Shown: piece after piece, positions 33,483-44,408 of the stretch
Layout of the letters: each line of letters begins with the position of its first letter
Numbering within the stretch: the first letter of the stretch is position 1
Assembly (NCBI GenBank): GCA_022457065.1
Contig: JAJGBQ010000003.1
Location: 1,364,001-1,428,000 of the forward strand
Length of the DNA: 64,000 nt
Source: Curvularia sp. ZM96
Taxonomy: Eukaryota; Ascomycota; Dothideomycetes; Pleosporales; Pleosporaceae
Direction: 5' to 3'
Translations under genes and position numbers: made by a program
Notes under the pieces: generated by a model
Databases searched by the model: none
Told to the model about the DNA's origin: nothing
What the model saw: only the letters and a program-made list of their open reading frames with translations

Positions 33483-34953
33483 ATGACTGTCCCCAACGGC
33501 TCCGCAAAGGTATAGACCCTCGAGAGAGAAAAAAAGTCGCCGATAAGCCTAGTTCTAACAGTCATTCAGGGTAACACCTTCCTCTTCACCTCCGAGTCCG
33601 TCGGTGAGGGCCACCCCGACAAGATCTGGTAGGTTTTGCCTGTCCCCTAGTTTCCGAACCTCCGGCGACATTCGGTGTTTTTTGTCGGCGCGATAAGGAC
33701 CAGCACGAAGGATGCTGCTTAGTTCAGGATAAGAAGGACCCTCGAATATGGGCCCCGCTCCTTCTGTCAATAACTAGAATCTCCGCATGGGCAGCTGCTA
33801 ACTGTCATGCAGCGATCAGGTCTCGGACGCTATCCTCGATGCCTGCCTCAAGGAGGACCCTCTCTCCAAGGTCGCCTGCGAGACGGCCGCCAAGACTGGT
33901 ATGATCATGGTCTTTGGTGAGATCACCACCAAGGCACACCTCGACTACCAGAAGATCATCCGCAATGCCATCAAGGACATTGGCTACGACTCTTCCGAGA
34001 AGGGCTTCGACTACAAGACTTGCAACGTCCTCGTTGCCATTGAGCAGCAGTCGCCCGACATTGCTCAGGGTCTCCACTACGAGGAGGCTCTCGAGAAGCT
34101 CGGTGCTGGTGACCAGGGTATCATGTTTGGCTATGCCACCGACGAGACCCCTGAGCTCCTTCCTCTGACTGTCCTCCTCTCCCACAAGCTGAACGCTGCT
34201 ATGACCGCTGCCCGCAAGGACGGCTCCCTCCCATGGCTGCGACCCGACACTAAGACCCAGGTCACCATCGAGTACGCTCACGATGGCGGTGCCGTCATTC
34301 CTCTCCGTGTTGACACTGTTGTCGTCTCTGCCCAGCACAGCGAGGACATCACCACCGAGAAGCTCCGTGAGGAGATCAAGGAGAAGATCATCAAGAAGGT
34401 CATCCCCGAGAACATGCTCGATGACAAGACCGTCTACCACGTATGTGCTCTCTCAGGTTACACTAGGTTCGACAGTTCTAACATTTTTTTCTAGATCCAA
34501 CCCTCTGGTCTCTTCATCATCGGTGGCCCTCAGGGTGACGCTGGTCTTACCGGCCGTAAGATCATTGTCGACACCTACGGTGGCTGGGGTGCCCACGGTG
34601 GTGGTGCTTTCTCCGGAAAGGACTACTCCAAGGTCGACCGCTCTGCTGCCTACCTTGCCCGCTGGATCGCCAAGTCGCTCGTCAACGCCAAGTTGGCCCG
34701 CCGTGCGCTCGTCCAGCTGTCCTACGCCATTGGTGTCTCCGAGCCCCTCTCCCTCTTCGTCGAGACCTACGGAACCTCCGACAAGTCCTCTGACGAGCTC
34801 GTCGAGATCATCCACAAGAACTTCGACCTCCGTCCCGGTGTCATTGTCAAGGAGCTGAACCTCATTGACCCCATCTACTTCCAAACCGCTAAGAACGGCC
34901 ACTTCACCAACCAGAGCTTTACTTGGGAGAAGCCCAAGGAGCTCAAGTTTTAA
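33483..34953 (+). CDS. SAM1: S-adenosylmethionine synthetase
   Basis: Exons 33483-33509, 33570-33628, 33813-34440 and 34495-34953 (introns 60, 184 and 54 nt) give 390 aa. Introns end in clear CTAAC branch sites followed by CAG/TAG. Motifs: FTSESVGEGHPDKIC with the ATP-binding His, FGEITTKAHLDYQKI, GAGDQGIMFGYATDE, DAGLTGRKIIVDTYGGW and the glycine-rich GGGAFSGKD P-loop. It makes S-adenosylmethionine from ATP and methionine in the cytosol and is normally a highly expressed single gene, matching the C-ending codon bias seen here. The second intron is longer than usual for this window. Several paralogue names exist in fungi; the symbol follows yeast. Confidence 0.96.
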
Positions 34954-36179
34954 TTTTTCTTTTCTTCCTAATGCTAGACGCATAGAAGTGGGGTTGAATC
35001 AACTTCATCCCACAAAAGAACCTTTGAGATTTATGATGACGAACGACATCGCATGAGAGGGAAAAGATTTGCATATCTTTTGGCAGGCGGGTTACAGAGC
35101 CTTTTCAACAAGTGTTTCACGGCGTCCAGGGGGCAAGTCTTTTTTCAAAAACCCATGATACCAGCCCGTTTGAAGTTTTCTTTCCCATAAAAAAAGTTTC
35201 CTCCCACCCCTTTTCATTGTATAGAAAAGCAGCCTAGGGCAGGCTGTCTTTTTAGATAGTCGAGAGAGCTTCAACAACTGGGGCCCCAAGTGCGATATTC
35301 AACGCGCACGTTGGCCTTTTTTCTTTGCGCAATATTGCGCGTATGTGGAGGAAGTTTAGGAAAGGTCAGGAGAGAATCAAATATGAGCCAGCCTGTCTGC
35401 TGTGCGGTTAACACCCACGGTACAGATGGGCAGAGAGCTCTTTTATTCAAGACATGGACATATATCATCTCAAATCGTTGTGTGATGTGTGACATGAACA
35501 ATACATACAGAGAACTTGCACAAAAGAAGGGTCCAACAAGGACTATACCCTTTTCACTTTTCCTTCCTTGGCACCAAGGTCATGGGTAGAAGGAGAAAAG
35601 GCGGTAAACAACGAACACACCTCCTCCCTCCCCTTTTCTGTGCAGAACCACGTGCCACGTCTCCAGTGGTCTCTGGCCCCCCCCCCCTGCTTTCTGTTTC
35701 ATCTTACGCGTGTGTTTTAGTAGCTCTTTTATCGGAGTGAGGGGGAACAGGATGGACTAAGGGTCCATATGCCGGTGCCTCGTGACCACCTGTTCGACAG
35801 CAAGGGTCTGCACGGGCGGCGGTGTTTTTTTTATAGGCTGCAGGCTAGTTTGGGGACTAGGACGTAATGATAATAATGGAAGAGGTAAAGATGTGATTTA
35901 TATGGTGATAATAATACATGATAAGAAGAGTGAGATGATAGAGTTCGCGACGATAGTATATATATCGAAGGAGAGGAAAAAACAACAGACATATCCCAAC
36001 GTGTAGAAATGTATATGCCAGTGGGCTACAACACCAGGGGCTTTGACAACCCCAAGTGGAACACTTCCAACGGGCCAGAGAATGGTGAAAAAAAAACAGC
36101 CCTCTAACCTACTCTTCTTTCCTCTAATCTGTCTAGTTCGTTCGATCTTTTATTCATTCGTTCATGCATTCACCGTCTT
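34954..36179. other. intergenic, 3' of SAM synthetase and of an orphan gene
   Basis: No gene is supported. An 11-base C run lies at 35677-35687 and AT-rich stretches at 35850-35980. This is the convergent 3' region of both flanking genes. Confidence 0.5.
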
Positions 36180-37991
36180 CTACACCTCACCAGCGAAGAC
36201 GCTTCCGCTGCCCACGCTACCACCTAGATCCCAGTAGTTTCTCCCGGAGCCCCCACTCCTTTTGCTCTTCTTGGTGCTCTGGCTGGCGCAGCTGCTACTA
36301 CTCCTCAGCTTGGCCTTCTCTCGCAACCCGGCTGGCGCTGGCGGGGGCGAGTAGTAGGTTGAATAGCGTCTCGACGATGACTCCCTAGCAGTCTGTGAGG
36401 ACGACGTCGGGAGTCTTGCGTCGGTCGTCGTCCTATTTACCAAAGGGTGGTGTTGGCGGATAATAGCTGCTCTACGTGCTGAGCTCATGTTGTCATCGTC
36501 TGCCGCTGTAGAGTGCGGGGCGCTGGCTGTGCGAGCGGACTGTGGGGGCAATGAAGAGATGCTCGAGCGGCGTGAGGAAAAACGTCTCATAAGAAAGTTG
36601 AAAATCATCGTCACATCAATCTCACGTTCCCAATACTCACGCTCGCGGGCAAGCTCTTCGGCGATGTTCGAATTGGTAGGAGTTGCATGAGATGAGTCCA
36701 GCGGGTCGGCTTCGTTGGGTTCTTCTTCAATACCCCATAACGAGGCCTCGCTATAAGTATGGGATGCCTGGATAGGAAAGGTAGGAGCGAACTGGGCTGA
36801 TGCAGGGGATGTGGTCGGTTGGGAACTTGCTGGTCGTGAGGATGTGATGTCGGAGGCGAGGGTCGTGTTAGATCTTACCGGTGTAAGACCTACAAAGTCT
36901 GGTGTTGATTGTGCTTGTTGATATGTAGAGAAAGCTCCAGGGTGCTCAGAAAGTTGGTTAACCAAAGTTCCCAGCTCTACAGCTACCCTCTCGAGTAACT
37001 TTGTCTGCCAGGTGTCATCGGAATACCGCGAGGGATCAATGCCTGCGTCCTGTAAAGCCTTGTCCGCTGAAAACTCGGTAGGGGTACCCGGTGTAGGAGT
37101 ATTTGCCTCTTCTGGCAGTGCCTCTCCGAATATGACGGTAAGAGTGTCTTCGTCGAGACCGATAAGATCTCGAATCACCCGTCGTGTGATCCGTTGCCAG
37201 AAGGAGAGGTTCTCAGAGCCTTCCTCAGACGAGTCACTTTGTGCATCAGAGACCGATCGGGCCGGTTGCGGAACCGCACTCGACGGCTGTTGGGGTGCAG
37301 TAGTAGTCTCGCCTCGACTCCGCGTAGTACTTGCCATGCTCATTCGCCGTCTTCGCCTCGTTTCTCTCTCAATCTCCTCCAACAATGCTTTGCTTTGTTC
37401 CAGCCGCCACCTCTCAATTCGTTGCCGCTTTTCTTGTTCTGTGGTTATCTCGTCGGTATCGTCGAGGATTGTCAAGTGTCGCTGGACACTCGAGCGCCGT
37501 CTGATTGGCCGCCTCCGTGAGCGCTCGAATTGCCACATGTGCTCTTGCATGGTCGCATCCGGTTTAAACTCGCCCAGTCCGTCGTGGGTCGGCAGCACGG
37601 TATCACCACTCTGTTGCAGCCTACTCACAGGAGCACCGTATTCGGACGGTTCGTGGAAAGCATGCAGTCCGTCGTCGAGACTATCGAGCTCCTCCTCCGT
37701 ACCGAAAGACGTACCGATGTCATCATCCTGATGTGAGCGGGCGGCAGTCTCCAAAGAACCAAACTCACTGAAGCGTGACAGGCCAGCTGTACGCGGTGTT
37801 CGTTCGGTAGAGGTAGTATGTGTGCGAGCAGTGGTGGAGGGAGCAGGAGGGGAGAAGAGAACCCACTCCTCGGACTGCTCGAGAGATGTATTGGCCTGGG
37901 GCGAGGCGGCTGTGGCTTCCTGGACGGGCTCGGGCACATGGAAGGACGTCTGCCGACCACTTCGTGGCCTATGCTGCTGTAAAAAGGCCAT
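36180..37991 (-). CDS. large disordered hypothetical protein, 603 aa
   Basis: Single exon, ATG at 37991. I do not recognise the family. Most is Ser/Thr/Pro-rich and probably disordered. One folded-looking core (about residues 155-290) has RSRRRPIRRRSSVQRHL, a charged helix EKRQRIERWRLEQSKALLEE, the basic run ETRRRRRMS, then SFWQRITRRVIRDLIGLDED. A shorter helix near residue 460 reads AEELAREREYWEREIDVTMI and may form a coiled coil. The C-terminus is Ser/Gly-rich (GSGRNYWDLGGSVGSGS). The conserved-looking core suggests a scaffold or regulator; no enzyme motif or signal peptide is seen. Confidence 0.7.
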   Translation of the reverse strand: MAFLQQHRPRSGRQTSFHVPEPVQEATAASPQANTSLEQSEEWVLFSPPAPSTTARTHTTSTERTPRTAGLSRFSEFGSLETAARSHQDDDIGTSFGTEEELDSLDDGLHAFHEPSEYGAPVSRLQQSGDTVLPTHDGLGEFKPDATMQEHMWQFERSRRRPIRRRSSVQRHLTILDDTDEITTEQEKRQRIERWRLEQSKALLEEIERETRRRRRMSMASTTRSRGETTTAPQQPSSAVPQPARSVSDAQSDSSEEGSENLSFWQRITRRVIRDLIGLDEDTLTVIFGEALPEEANTPTPGTPTEFSADKALQDAGIDPSRYSDDTWQTKLLERVAVELGTLVNQLSEHPGAFSTYQQAQSTPDFVGLTPVRSNTTLASDITSSRPASSQPTTSPASAQFAPTFPIQASHTYSEASLWGIEEEPNEADPLDSSHATPTNSNIAEELAREREYWEREIDVTMIFNFLMRRFSSRRSSISSLPPQSARTASAPHSTAADDDNMSSARRAAIIRQHHPLVNRTTTDARLPTSSSQTARESSSRRYSTYYSPPPAPAGLREKAKLRSSSSCASQSTKKSKRSGGSGRNYWDLGGSVGSGSVFAGEV

Positions 37992-39323
37992 GGTGCGGTA
38001 GACTTAGTTGGGTATCAATGTGTGTTGTAGTGGCGATGGGGGGAGTCACGTCCTCAGCGAACAAGGCACGTGGACGTCGGGTCAGCCGCGGAAAGCGACG
38101 AGCAGCTGAATGAAGCGGCTTTGTGTCTGGAAGATGGCGGGCTAGTTGGAACGCGTCGCGCGAGCAGCAGGAGGGCAGTCTTTTGGATTGTTTGGTCTCC
38201 TGCCCCGTTGCGAGCTTCAGCTCCGCTAGCGGTGCGAGGGGAAGGCGCAGGTGTATGATGTACAGATGGCGCTATGGCGGCGCTAACGCAAAACAGGGCC
38301 GTCTTCTGCAAGCGTGGACGCAAGCGGTGGATGATCTGGCGCAATTCCCAGGAAACGGGGTGTGAGTGGGATCTTATGACCAGAGGATAAAACCGAGGGG
38401 GCCAGAAGAAAGTGCAAACAGGCGGTGGCACCACCGACTCAATGCGTGCAAAAGCACAGAGACGCGGACTTTAGGTTGCGTGTCGGGCTGGGGTGGTGTA
38501 CGTTCAGCCTGGGGGTGAACTCGGAGTATGTAGTACGCAATGTAGGGCCGCAACGTCGATAAGATAAGGACACGCCCCCATGTCGCACGCCGGCCAAGAC
38601 TATCCAACTGATGACGAGATGCGCCAACGATTACTCACTTGTTTGCTCATTACGTGCACCTGTGTCCTCTCCCCGGACTCGACGAACCAAAAAAGGGCCC
38701 GCCTATCCTGCTGCCGGCGGGAGGGCCATGGCTGGGCAGAGGCTGCAGTCACGCAATCGCCCATGCATTCGCAAAGGGTGCTCAAACTCAAAACCATGCC
38801 ACTGAAGTCATCCATACCAGTCCCCTGGGCTGCTGCTCAACAACCTCTGTACAACACCAGGGGCTTGCTTATTCACAGCCCTGCCTGGAATGTGTGGCGT
38901 CGCCCGACATACCTACGACAGTGCTGTGTCGACGTCAGATATCCGAGCCATCTCCACGCCGACGGCCGCCTCTGCTTTCGGCGAACTATCGCCCGCTTGA
39001 CTTTCCAGACCCAGCAAGACCCGTGAATGGATGACATATCCCCCTAGCCATCTGTTTTTTCCTTGCAATATCTCGCTTGACTCAAACAAACTAAATGTGG
39101 CGTTGCAAATCTCGATCCGAATATGCATGTCCTAAAAAAAGCGATATGGATTCAAAACGAGGGAAACTTGATGCGCCAACGGTGCTACGTAGGTATCTCA
39201 AAACAACGCCAGCGAGGTATAGTACATATGCAACAAACGCCGTGCAGCTATACAATGAGTGTAAACAATCGTGCCAGTCAGTCATCTCGTGTCGTCGTGT
39301 CTTCAGTCTTCAGTCTCCAGTCT
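37992..39323. other. intergenic, no gene seen
   Basis: The upstream region of the orphan gene (minus) and the 3' flank of VPS62 (minus). The short frames here have no domain support. Confidence 0.5.
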
Positions 39324-41300
39324 TCAAGACGCGGAATCATATTCGGCTCCAAAAACGCGCTTCGCATCCTGTTCGCTCATCTCTTCGCCCTCGCTAAGAT
39401 CTACCCATGTCCTGGCTACGTGCGATCTTTCTCCGGCGCGCCCCTTGAGAATGCATTCGCCATTGCCCTGGCAAATCTCTTGCCGCCCAAGATTCTTGAA
39501 TCGAGGCCCCAACGGTCCGTTGACATAATGATATTGTCCCAAAAAGCGGTATTGTCGGGGGTCGCTAAGTGGGTAGAATTTGTCGCCCCAATGGCCAGCA
39601 AAGTAGAACCACGACGTCGGCGCCACGGGGTTAAGGTTGGATGACACAAGGCGGTCGGTCTGATAGTTGTACTTGTACGAGTACATGTTGAGCACAGGGT
39701 CCCAGAGAGGACCGCGATCAGTAACGTCGTGCAGAATGCCGCCTGGCAAAATGTATGGATGGACGCCTTCTGTCGCATACATGGCGTGCGTTCCCGTGGC
39801 GGAAAAGCCAATTGGCTGCTTCTGTCAGTTGAAAACTTTGATTGCTTCTAGAATCCGACTTACCCTCTTTCCGTTCTTCTCCACGGCGTCCCACGTGTAC
39901 GCCTCACCAAAGCTATGTTCACTAAAGAACACCGCCTTGGGCTCGCCGTGCTGGAACCGCACCACGGTGTGTTCCCAGTCGCCAACGTGGTTGCCGAAGC
40001 GTACGTTGAAAACTGCGTTTCCAAGATTGTAGCTGTAGAAGAAGAACCAGAAAGCATCCACGACCCCGTCGCCCTTGTCTACGACTACCAGTGGCACAGG
40101 CGCATCGCTTCGCCCGCCGACAACCCTCTTGCCATGGAACTTTCGCCGCTTAAAACGTAGCTCGGGTCGCCACTGCTCGTCATCGTTATCGTCGACCAGC
40201 TCGTCACCTTCGGGTGTGGTTGTGGGAATAGGCATTCCAGGACTTGAAGGGTCAGGTCTAATACCGCCTCGGCCTTTGGTATCACCCTTTCCAACGTGCC
40301 ACCAACTGGATTTCTTGCCTGCTTTGTCTTCTTTGTAACGTCCCCTTGCTCCCTCATCATGCTCAGAGTCGTCAGCATCACCATCCCCGTTTCCTGGTAC
40401 GTTGGGAATATTGTAATCGGCGCCCAGCCACGCCGGGTGATCTTCTACATTATCGTCGCTCTGCAGATACACAAATCTTCCCCACTTGTTAAGTTCTCCA
40501 AGATTGTTGATGTTCGGGTGGTCGCTTTTCGCTTGGAGAGGCGTGTAGTTCAGGTGCGGCGTAGTGTGTATCAGATGTTCGCCCATGTCCCCTGGCCAGT
40601 ATTCTTCTCCAGAGAACAGGTGTATCAGAGGTGCATGGTCTATAACGTACTGTGGGATGTCGCGCTCGGGATCTGGCTGGTAGTCCTTGGGGATGTCCCG
40701 CGCATTTTTCCAAAAGTCATTCAGGTCGATCTTGACTTCTTCATCTACGACTGTATTCTGGGCGTGTACGTTGGACGTTGGGGTGGCCCAGTGTGCTTGA
40801 TTCAAATGCGCCAGACCACACACCCCAAACCAGCTGCATGCTTTGCGGTCTATCCACGATTTTGACGATGCGACCCACTCCGCTTCATCTGCTCGCTCAC
40901 CTCCGGGCGTCAACTTTTCGAAGAGGAAATCTTGGTATAGTTGAGAAAATGTGAACAACCCAAACAAGGTACCACCAGCGGCAATTACGGGTTTCCTGCC
41001 CTTCATTTGTGTATCCTCCTCGGCCAGCGAGCCGTCAGCGCTGGCGCCAGATGCGGGAGCTTGCGCAGACGGATGTTGTTGTGAAGTATGTGCTATAGGG
41101 ATATCGATGGTAGGGATGAGTCGATCGTCATAGGCGTCTCGCGCAGCGTCCGGCCTCTGGATCGAAGTATCGGTGGAGTGTACAGCTACCTGAGGGTAAT
41201 CGGGTATATCAACTGGAGTGGTGGGAAGTGGTGACGGCAGGGCCGCTTGGAGCGGAAACTGCACTCCGCCATGATGCAAGTAAGGGACGATAGGCACTAA
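39324..41300 (-). CDS. VPS62: Vps62/DUF946 family protein (5' end uncertain)
   Basis: The main coding part is 41300-39864 plus 39821-39324 (42-nt intron, phase 0), about 645 codons. Vps62-type blocks are clear: DHAPLIHLFSGEEYWPGDM, HLIHTTPHLNYTP, VVDAFWFFFYSYNLGN, FGNHVGDWEHTVVRFQHGEP, YTWDAVEKNGKR, then after the intron PIGFSATGTHAMYATEGVHP and PTSWFYFAGHWGDKFYPL. Yeast Vps62 is linked to vacuolar protein sorting, but its biochemical role is unknown. A hydrophobic segment AAGGTLFGLFTFSQLYQDFL occurs near residue 105. The start codon is not in this exon: the first base follows a GCTGAC...TAG acceptor, so at least one 5' exon is missing from the model. A candidate is given separately. Confidence 0.85.
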
Positions 41301-41343
41301 CTAGTCAGCTTCAATTCGAAAGCCTGAACCGGAAACGCCACAC

Positions 41344-41475
41344 GGTAAGGCTATGTGAAAGATTTGGAGCCGATATTGCCGGTAGGCGGACAAAGAAGCG
41401 TCCGGTGGGAGGTGTGCTTGCCATGTGCAGCAGTGGATCGAGCCTCGTGCTGGGCAGCGCAGGGAAAAGCCGCAT
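41344..41475 (-). CDS. candidate 5' coding exon of VPS62
   Basis: ATG at 41475 opens 44 codons (MRLFPALPSTRLDPLLHMAS, then TPPTGRFF), ending before a GTGTGG donor. A 43-nt intron to the TAG acceptor at 41301-41302 joins in frame to LVPIVPYLHH. Upstream, a likely noncoding exon (about 41627-41675) is flanked by TACTAACG...TTCTAG and GTAAGT. An alternative frame from ATG at 41575 has an attractive hydrophobic segment but a TAA at codon 20. Transcript data would be needed to choose. Confidence 0.3.
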
Positions 41476-41575
41476 TGATCAGCAGCGTGGTGACTATGGG
41501 CAGGCCCACCAAGGCTTAATCTGAACTAATGACAAACCCAAGAGCCGGCAGGGTGCGGACGCGACGGAAGGCCAT

Positions 41576-42233
41576 GATGACTTGACATGATACAGTGTAG
41601 CCGGACATGCACGGAAGCGGACTTACTGATGGAGATACGTCGACCGCAGACAGCCGATTGGCGCCAGAGTCAGGTCTAGAAGACGCACAGTCGTTAGTAA
41701 CGAGATGCGATCAATGTAGCAATAGAGGACGCATGCAAAAGAGGTCGGATGCAGCGTGGCGCGCAAGTGATGTTAGAAGCATCCCAGACGGCTGCCGGCT
41801 GGGCGTACGTCGTCAGCGCTAGCTGGGGATGATGCGGGCACCTCGGTAGGGCAAGCGGCTCCCCATAAGCGTCGAGACCAGGCACGGGCTATCGATACAG
41901 CCTATCGATAGACAAGACACGCACATGGATAGCCTGCGCATGGTGAATGGTTATGGCTTGCTGCGCAGGAGGCGCACATCAACAACAACGTGGCTAGAGC
42001 AGCTTCTCTTGTGGACAGTTGTTAGTGCCAGGTAGGAAAGCAATGCCGTGACTTTCCTATCTGTGTCAACGTGAGTCGCATGCAAGTGCAAAAAGACTGC
42101 GCCAGATCTTGGGTAAGACATGCCGTTGAGCGTCTTAGTGAGATGCATGCTGCAAGTCCATATTTGTAAGCCTGCAGTACCAAAAAGACAATGCAGCGTT
42201 CGCCCCGACCGCTGGACGCGCAAAAAGAATGGT
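41576..42233. other. intergenic between VPS62 5' region and tRNA
   Basis: Contains the likely 5' untranslated exon of VPS62 near 41627-41675 on the minus strand. The remainder shows no gene. A short TATCGATAGRC direct repeat occurs near 41889-41913. Confidence 0.4.
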
Positions 42234-42319
42234 TCTCCGCTCCCAGAATCGAACTAGGGACCTTTCGATTACAATTGCTATTACAGTCGAACGTGATAAA
42301 CCAACTACACCAAGCGGAG
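42234..42319 (-). tRNA. tRNA-Tyr(GUA): tRNA-Tyr(GUA) with an 11-nt intron
   Basis: Reading the minus strand from 42319: acceptor stem CTCCGCT pairs with AGCGGAG, discriminator A. D-arm GTGTAGTTGGTTTATCAC. Anticodon arm TTCGA-CTGTAA, then the intron TAGCAATTGTA, then A-TCGAA, giving anticodon GTA in the CTGTAA loop typical of tRNA-Tyr, with the intron just after position 37. The T-arm CCTAG-TTCGATT-CTGGG pairs fully with one T-G. Internal boxes A (TGGTGTAGTTGG) and B (GTTCGATTCTG) are present. A run of five T (42221-42225) downstream serves as the Pol III terminator. CCA is not encoded, as in eukaryotes. Confidence 0.93.
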
Positions 42320-42504
42320 TTGTACGACTGTTAAGCCGTGCTTGGACTTGTGATGAAAATTTACTGTTTGGTTATCTTTATATCGCGAAAACGATCTTGT
42401 CAGATGACTACAATCTCTTCGGCTAACAGCCATTGCCCCAACTCTTTCAAGCTAACCCTACCACGTTGAATCCATCGCGTTCGGCTTCGAAAACGCCCAG
42501 CAAT

Positions 42505-43278
42505 ATGATCAACACCGAAGATGACGAATGGGAGTACGAGTATGACGAGACTGAAACGGAGGACTTCTACATTCCCCTCGACCTTTCCAATGTTCCTGCA
42601 GCCCAAATTCCGATGGTGTCGCAAGGCAGGCCGGGTCACCCAACTTTGCTCAAAAGCCGACTGCGCGCGCTGAATGCAGCTCGAGGGCAGCCTGTCGAAT
42701 TCGCTGCTGACGCCAGCGACGGGCAAGAGACGGCTACCATGGGCGAGGTCCAGGTCATGGGACTACACACGCCTAATCCCCTGGTCGTGTATAACGGTCA
42801 GTTGTTGAGCTGCCATTGGACCTCGACCATCGGAACCGACATGTTCTTTGTAAAACCGGATGCGCATGCTGCCAACACGACTCAGCCCTTGCGCTCACTC
42901 CCAGCGGTCGATCTGTTGTCTCTCGGGTCTGCCAAGTTGGTTGCAAAAGTTGGACACCTGCGGCCGCGTGAAGATGTCACCCAGGCAACTGAGCCTGGCA
43001 AGGGTCCAATCAACAGTCCAACCCCGACTACTGCAGCGTCCGGTGAAAGTGAGGGTCAGCGGTCCTGTGCTGACGAGGCTAAGCCAACATCCACCAACTT
43101 CCTGGCACGACTAAACGAGGCAAAGGCGAGGAAGGGAGAGACATCGCAATTAACGCTTTCCAAAACATCCGACGGACCCCGTCTCATCGCTAAAAAGGCA
43201 GATGGTGTGAACCGGACATCATCGCAAACAGACGGTGATGTAGCCATGCTTGCTGGAATAGAGGAATATGCGCAGTGA
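42505..43278 (+). CDS. sfc7: TFIIIC subunit, tau55-related (TFIIIC_sub6)
   Basis: Single exon, 257 aa, first in-frame ATG at 42505. The N-terminal 90 residues match the small tau55-related subunit of TFIIIC: acidic EYEYDETETEDFYIPLDLSN, then the beta-barrel blocks VQVMGLHTPNPLVVYNGQLL and SCHWTSTIGTDMFFVKP. The C-terminal half is low-complexity with a short helix STNFLARLNEAKARKGE. In fission yeast and human this subunit is part of the complex that binds the A/B boxes of tRNA genes and recruits Pol III. It lies 185 bp from a tRNA-Tyr gene transcribed the other way. No histidine-phosphatase domain is fused, unlike budding yeast Tfc7. Confidence 0.85.
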   Translation: MINTEDDEWEYEYDETETEDFYIPLDLSNVPAAQIPMVSQGRPGHPTLLKSRLRALNAARGQPVEFAADASDGQETATMGEVQVMGLHTPNPLVVYNGQLLSCHWTSTIGTDMFFVKPDAHAANTTQPLRSLPAVDLLSLGSAKLVAKVGHLRPREDVTQATEPGKGPINSPTPTTAASGESEGQRSCADEAKPTSTNFLARLNEAKARKGETSQLTLSKTSDGPRLIAKKADGVNRTSSQTDGDVAMLAGIEEYAQ

Positions 43279-44408
43279 CGACGCAAAGGTACTTCCAAGA
43301 ATACGGAACAGTTAATACTTCAAACTGACGTCTATAGTTCTATCCAACATATCAGGACGCGTGCTATGCGAAAGCAATGTACGAACATGCCCGATTGGCT
43401 CAAATGAGATTATGAGAAACGGAGTCTCTTACGAGCTGACGGCATACGATAAGCTTAGGATGATGGTCACATGCCACCAGGCACAAAGACCATAGTTGCA
43501 AAAGAGGTTGTGTATTCTTTCCAATCTCATATGCGACAAGCGTTGGACGTCGACCCGATGACAGCCTCGTCTGGTAAGCGATATTCCCTAGCAAGTTTGA
43601 TTACTGTCTCTAATCCGAACAGGCTCCTAATGAATTTGAAATATCCAAACAATTCAAAATCAGTGATGCATCCAGAGCTCGGCTCCAAAAGGACCTTGTT
43701 CCATTTGATGTGCTTCATAGCTATGAACAACTTGTCATACGACGACTGAAAATCCAGGTGGATATCATGTTCTACCAAGGCAGTAATAGAAACACAAATA
43801 TCATACTCTAGTTCTGCGTGTGTTCTCGCTATACCACTTATCGCTAGCCGCTGCTGATACACTCGTCCACATCTTCACGTCAGCCAAAATGTTACATCAA
43901 GCCGGCTCTATACCTTTCCAAAAGTGACTAGTTCAACAAGCCATCCCTAGCAGCTATACGTGCGGAGTCGTAAAATGCACTAACCAGTTAGCCCATGCTT
44001 TTCCGCCGACCCCAGGCCTGGCTTCTTTTCCAAGCTGATATATCAGCCAAGAATTTCCTAGCCCGGTCGGCCTAAATATATTGTTATATTTCCAGACTAG
44101 GTGTCATTGAGGGAGAAGCGAAAACACCGGTCGCAGGCTCGACAGGAGTATAAACACCATAACGGGGTCTAGTACTTCAAACAGGGCTTCTGCAGACGAG
44201 TCCAGCACCAATGACATGGCAAGGTCGGAGAAGCAAGCAAACGTCACTACACCATCGATAGTCGCAAAGCTGACTCTAGACAAAACAAGTGGAAGACTTG
44301 ATCTTTTTTTTTTCGGTTAAGATAGTTTGGCTATACGAGTACCATCACAAGAGGTTCCATGTAACTTGTTTTCTCGGTCTCATCGTTCATCTCAATTGCA
44401 ACCCCCCG
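43279..44408. other. intergenic with an orphan reading frame
   Basis: Contains a protein-like minus-strand frame at 43527-43862 (separate entry) and AT-rich patches near 44060-44100. A plus-strand frame from about 44110 to 44322 is open without ATG and has biased composition; not called. Confidence 0.45.
43527..43862 (-). pseudogene. orphan coding-like fragment without a start
   Basis: A frame of about 111 codons on the minus strand reads like real protein (LEYDICVSITALVEHDIHLD, YDKLFIAMKHIKWNKVLLEP, FELFGYFKFIRSLFGLETVI) and stops at 43527. No ATG occurs before the internal one, and a TGA lies just upstream. I do not recognise the family. It could be a gene fragment or an exon with unseen upstream exons. 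Confidence 0.3.

Noticed and set aside
37012..37731. 239-codon plus-strand frame opposite the 603-aa orphan
   Set aside because: Ser/Arg/Cys-rich mirror of the minus-strand gene; the minus frame is longer and has natural helices.
42433..42504. Earlier start of the TFIIIC subunit
   Set aside because: The frame opens with a TTG there and has no ATG until 42505.
44110..44322. Open plus-strand frame containing STNDMARSEKQANVTTPS
   Set aside because: No start codon or splice signals and only a weak resemblance (LTLDKTSG) to the neighbouring TFIIIC subunit; probably chance.
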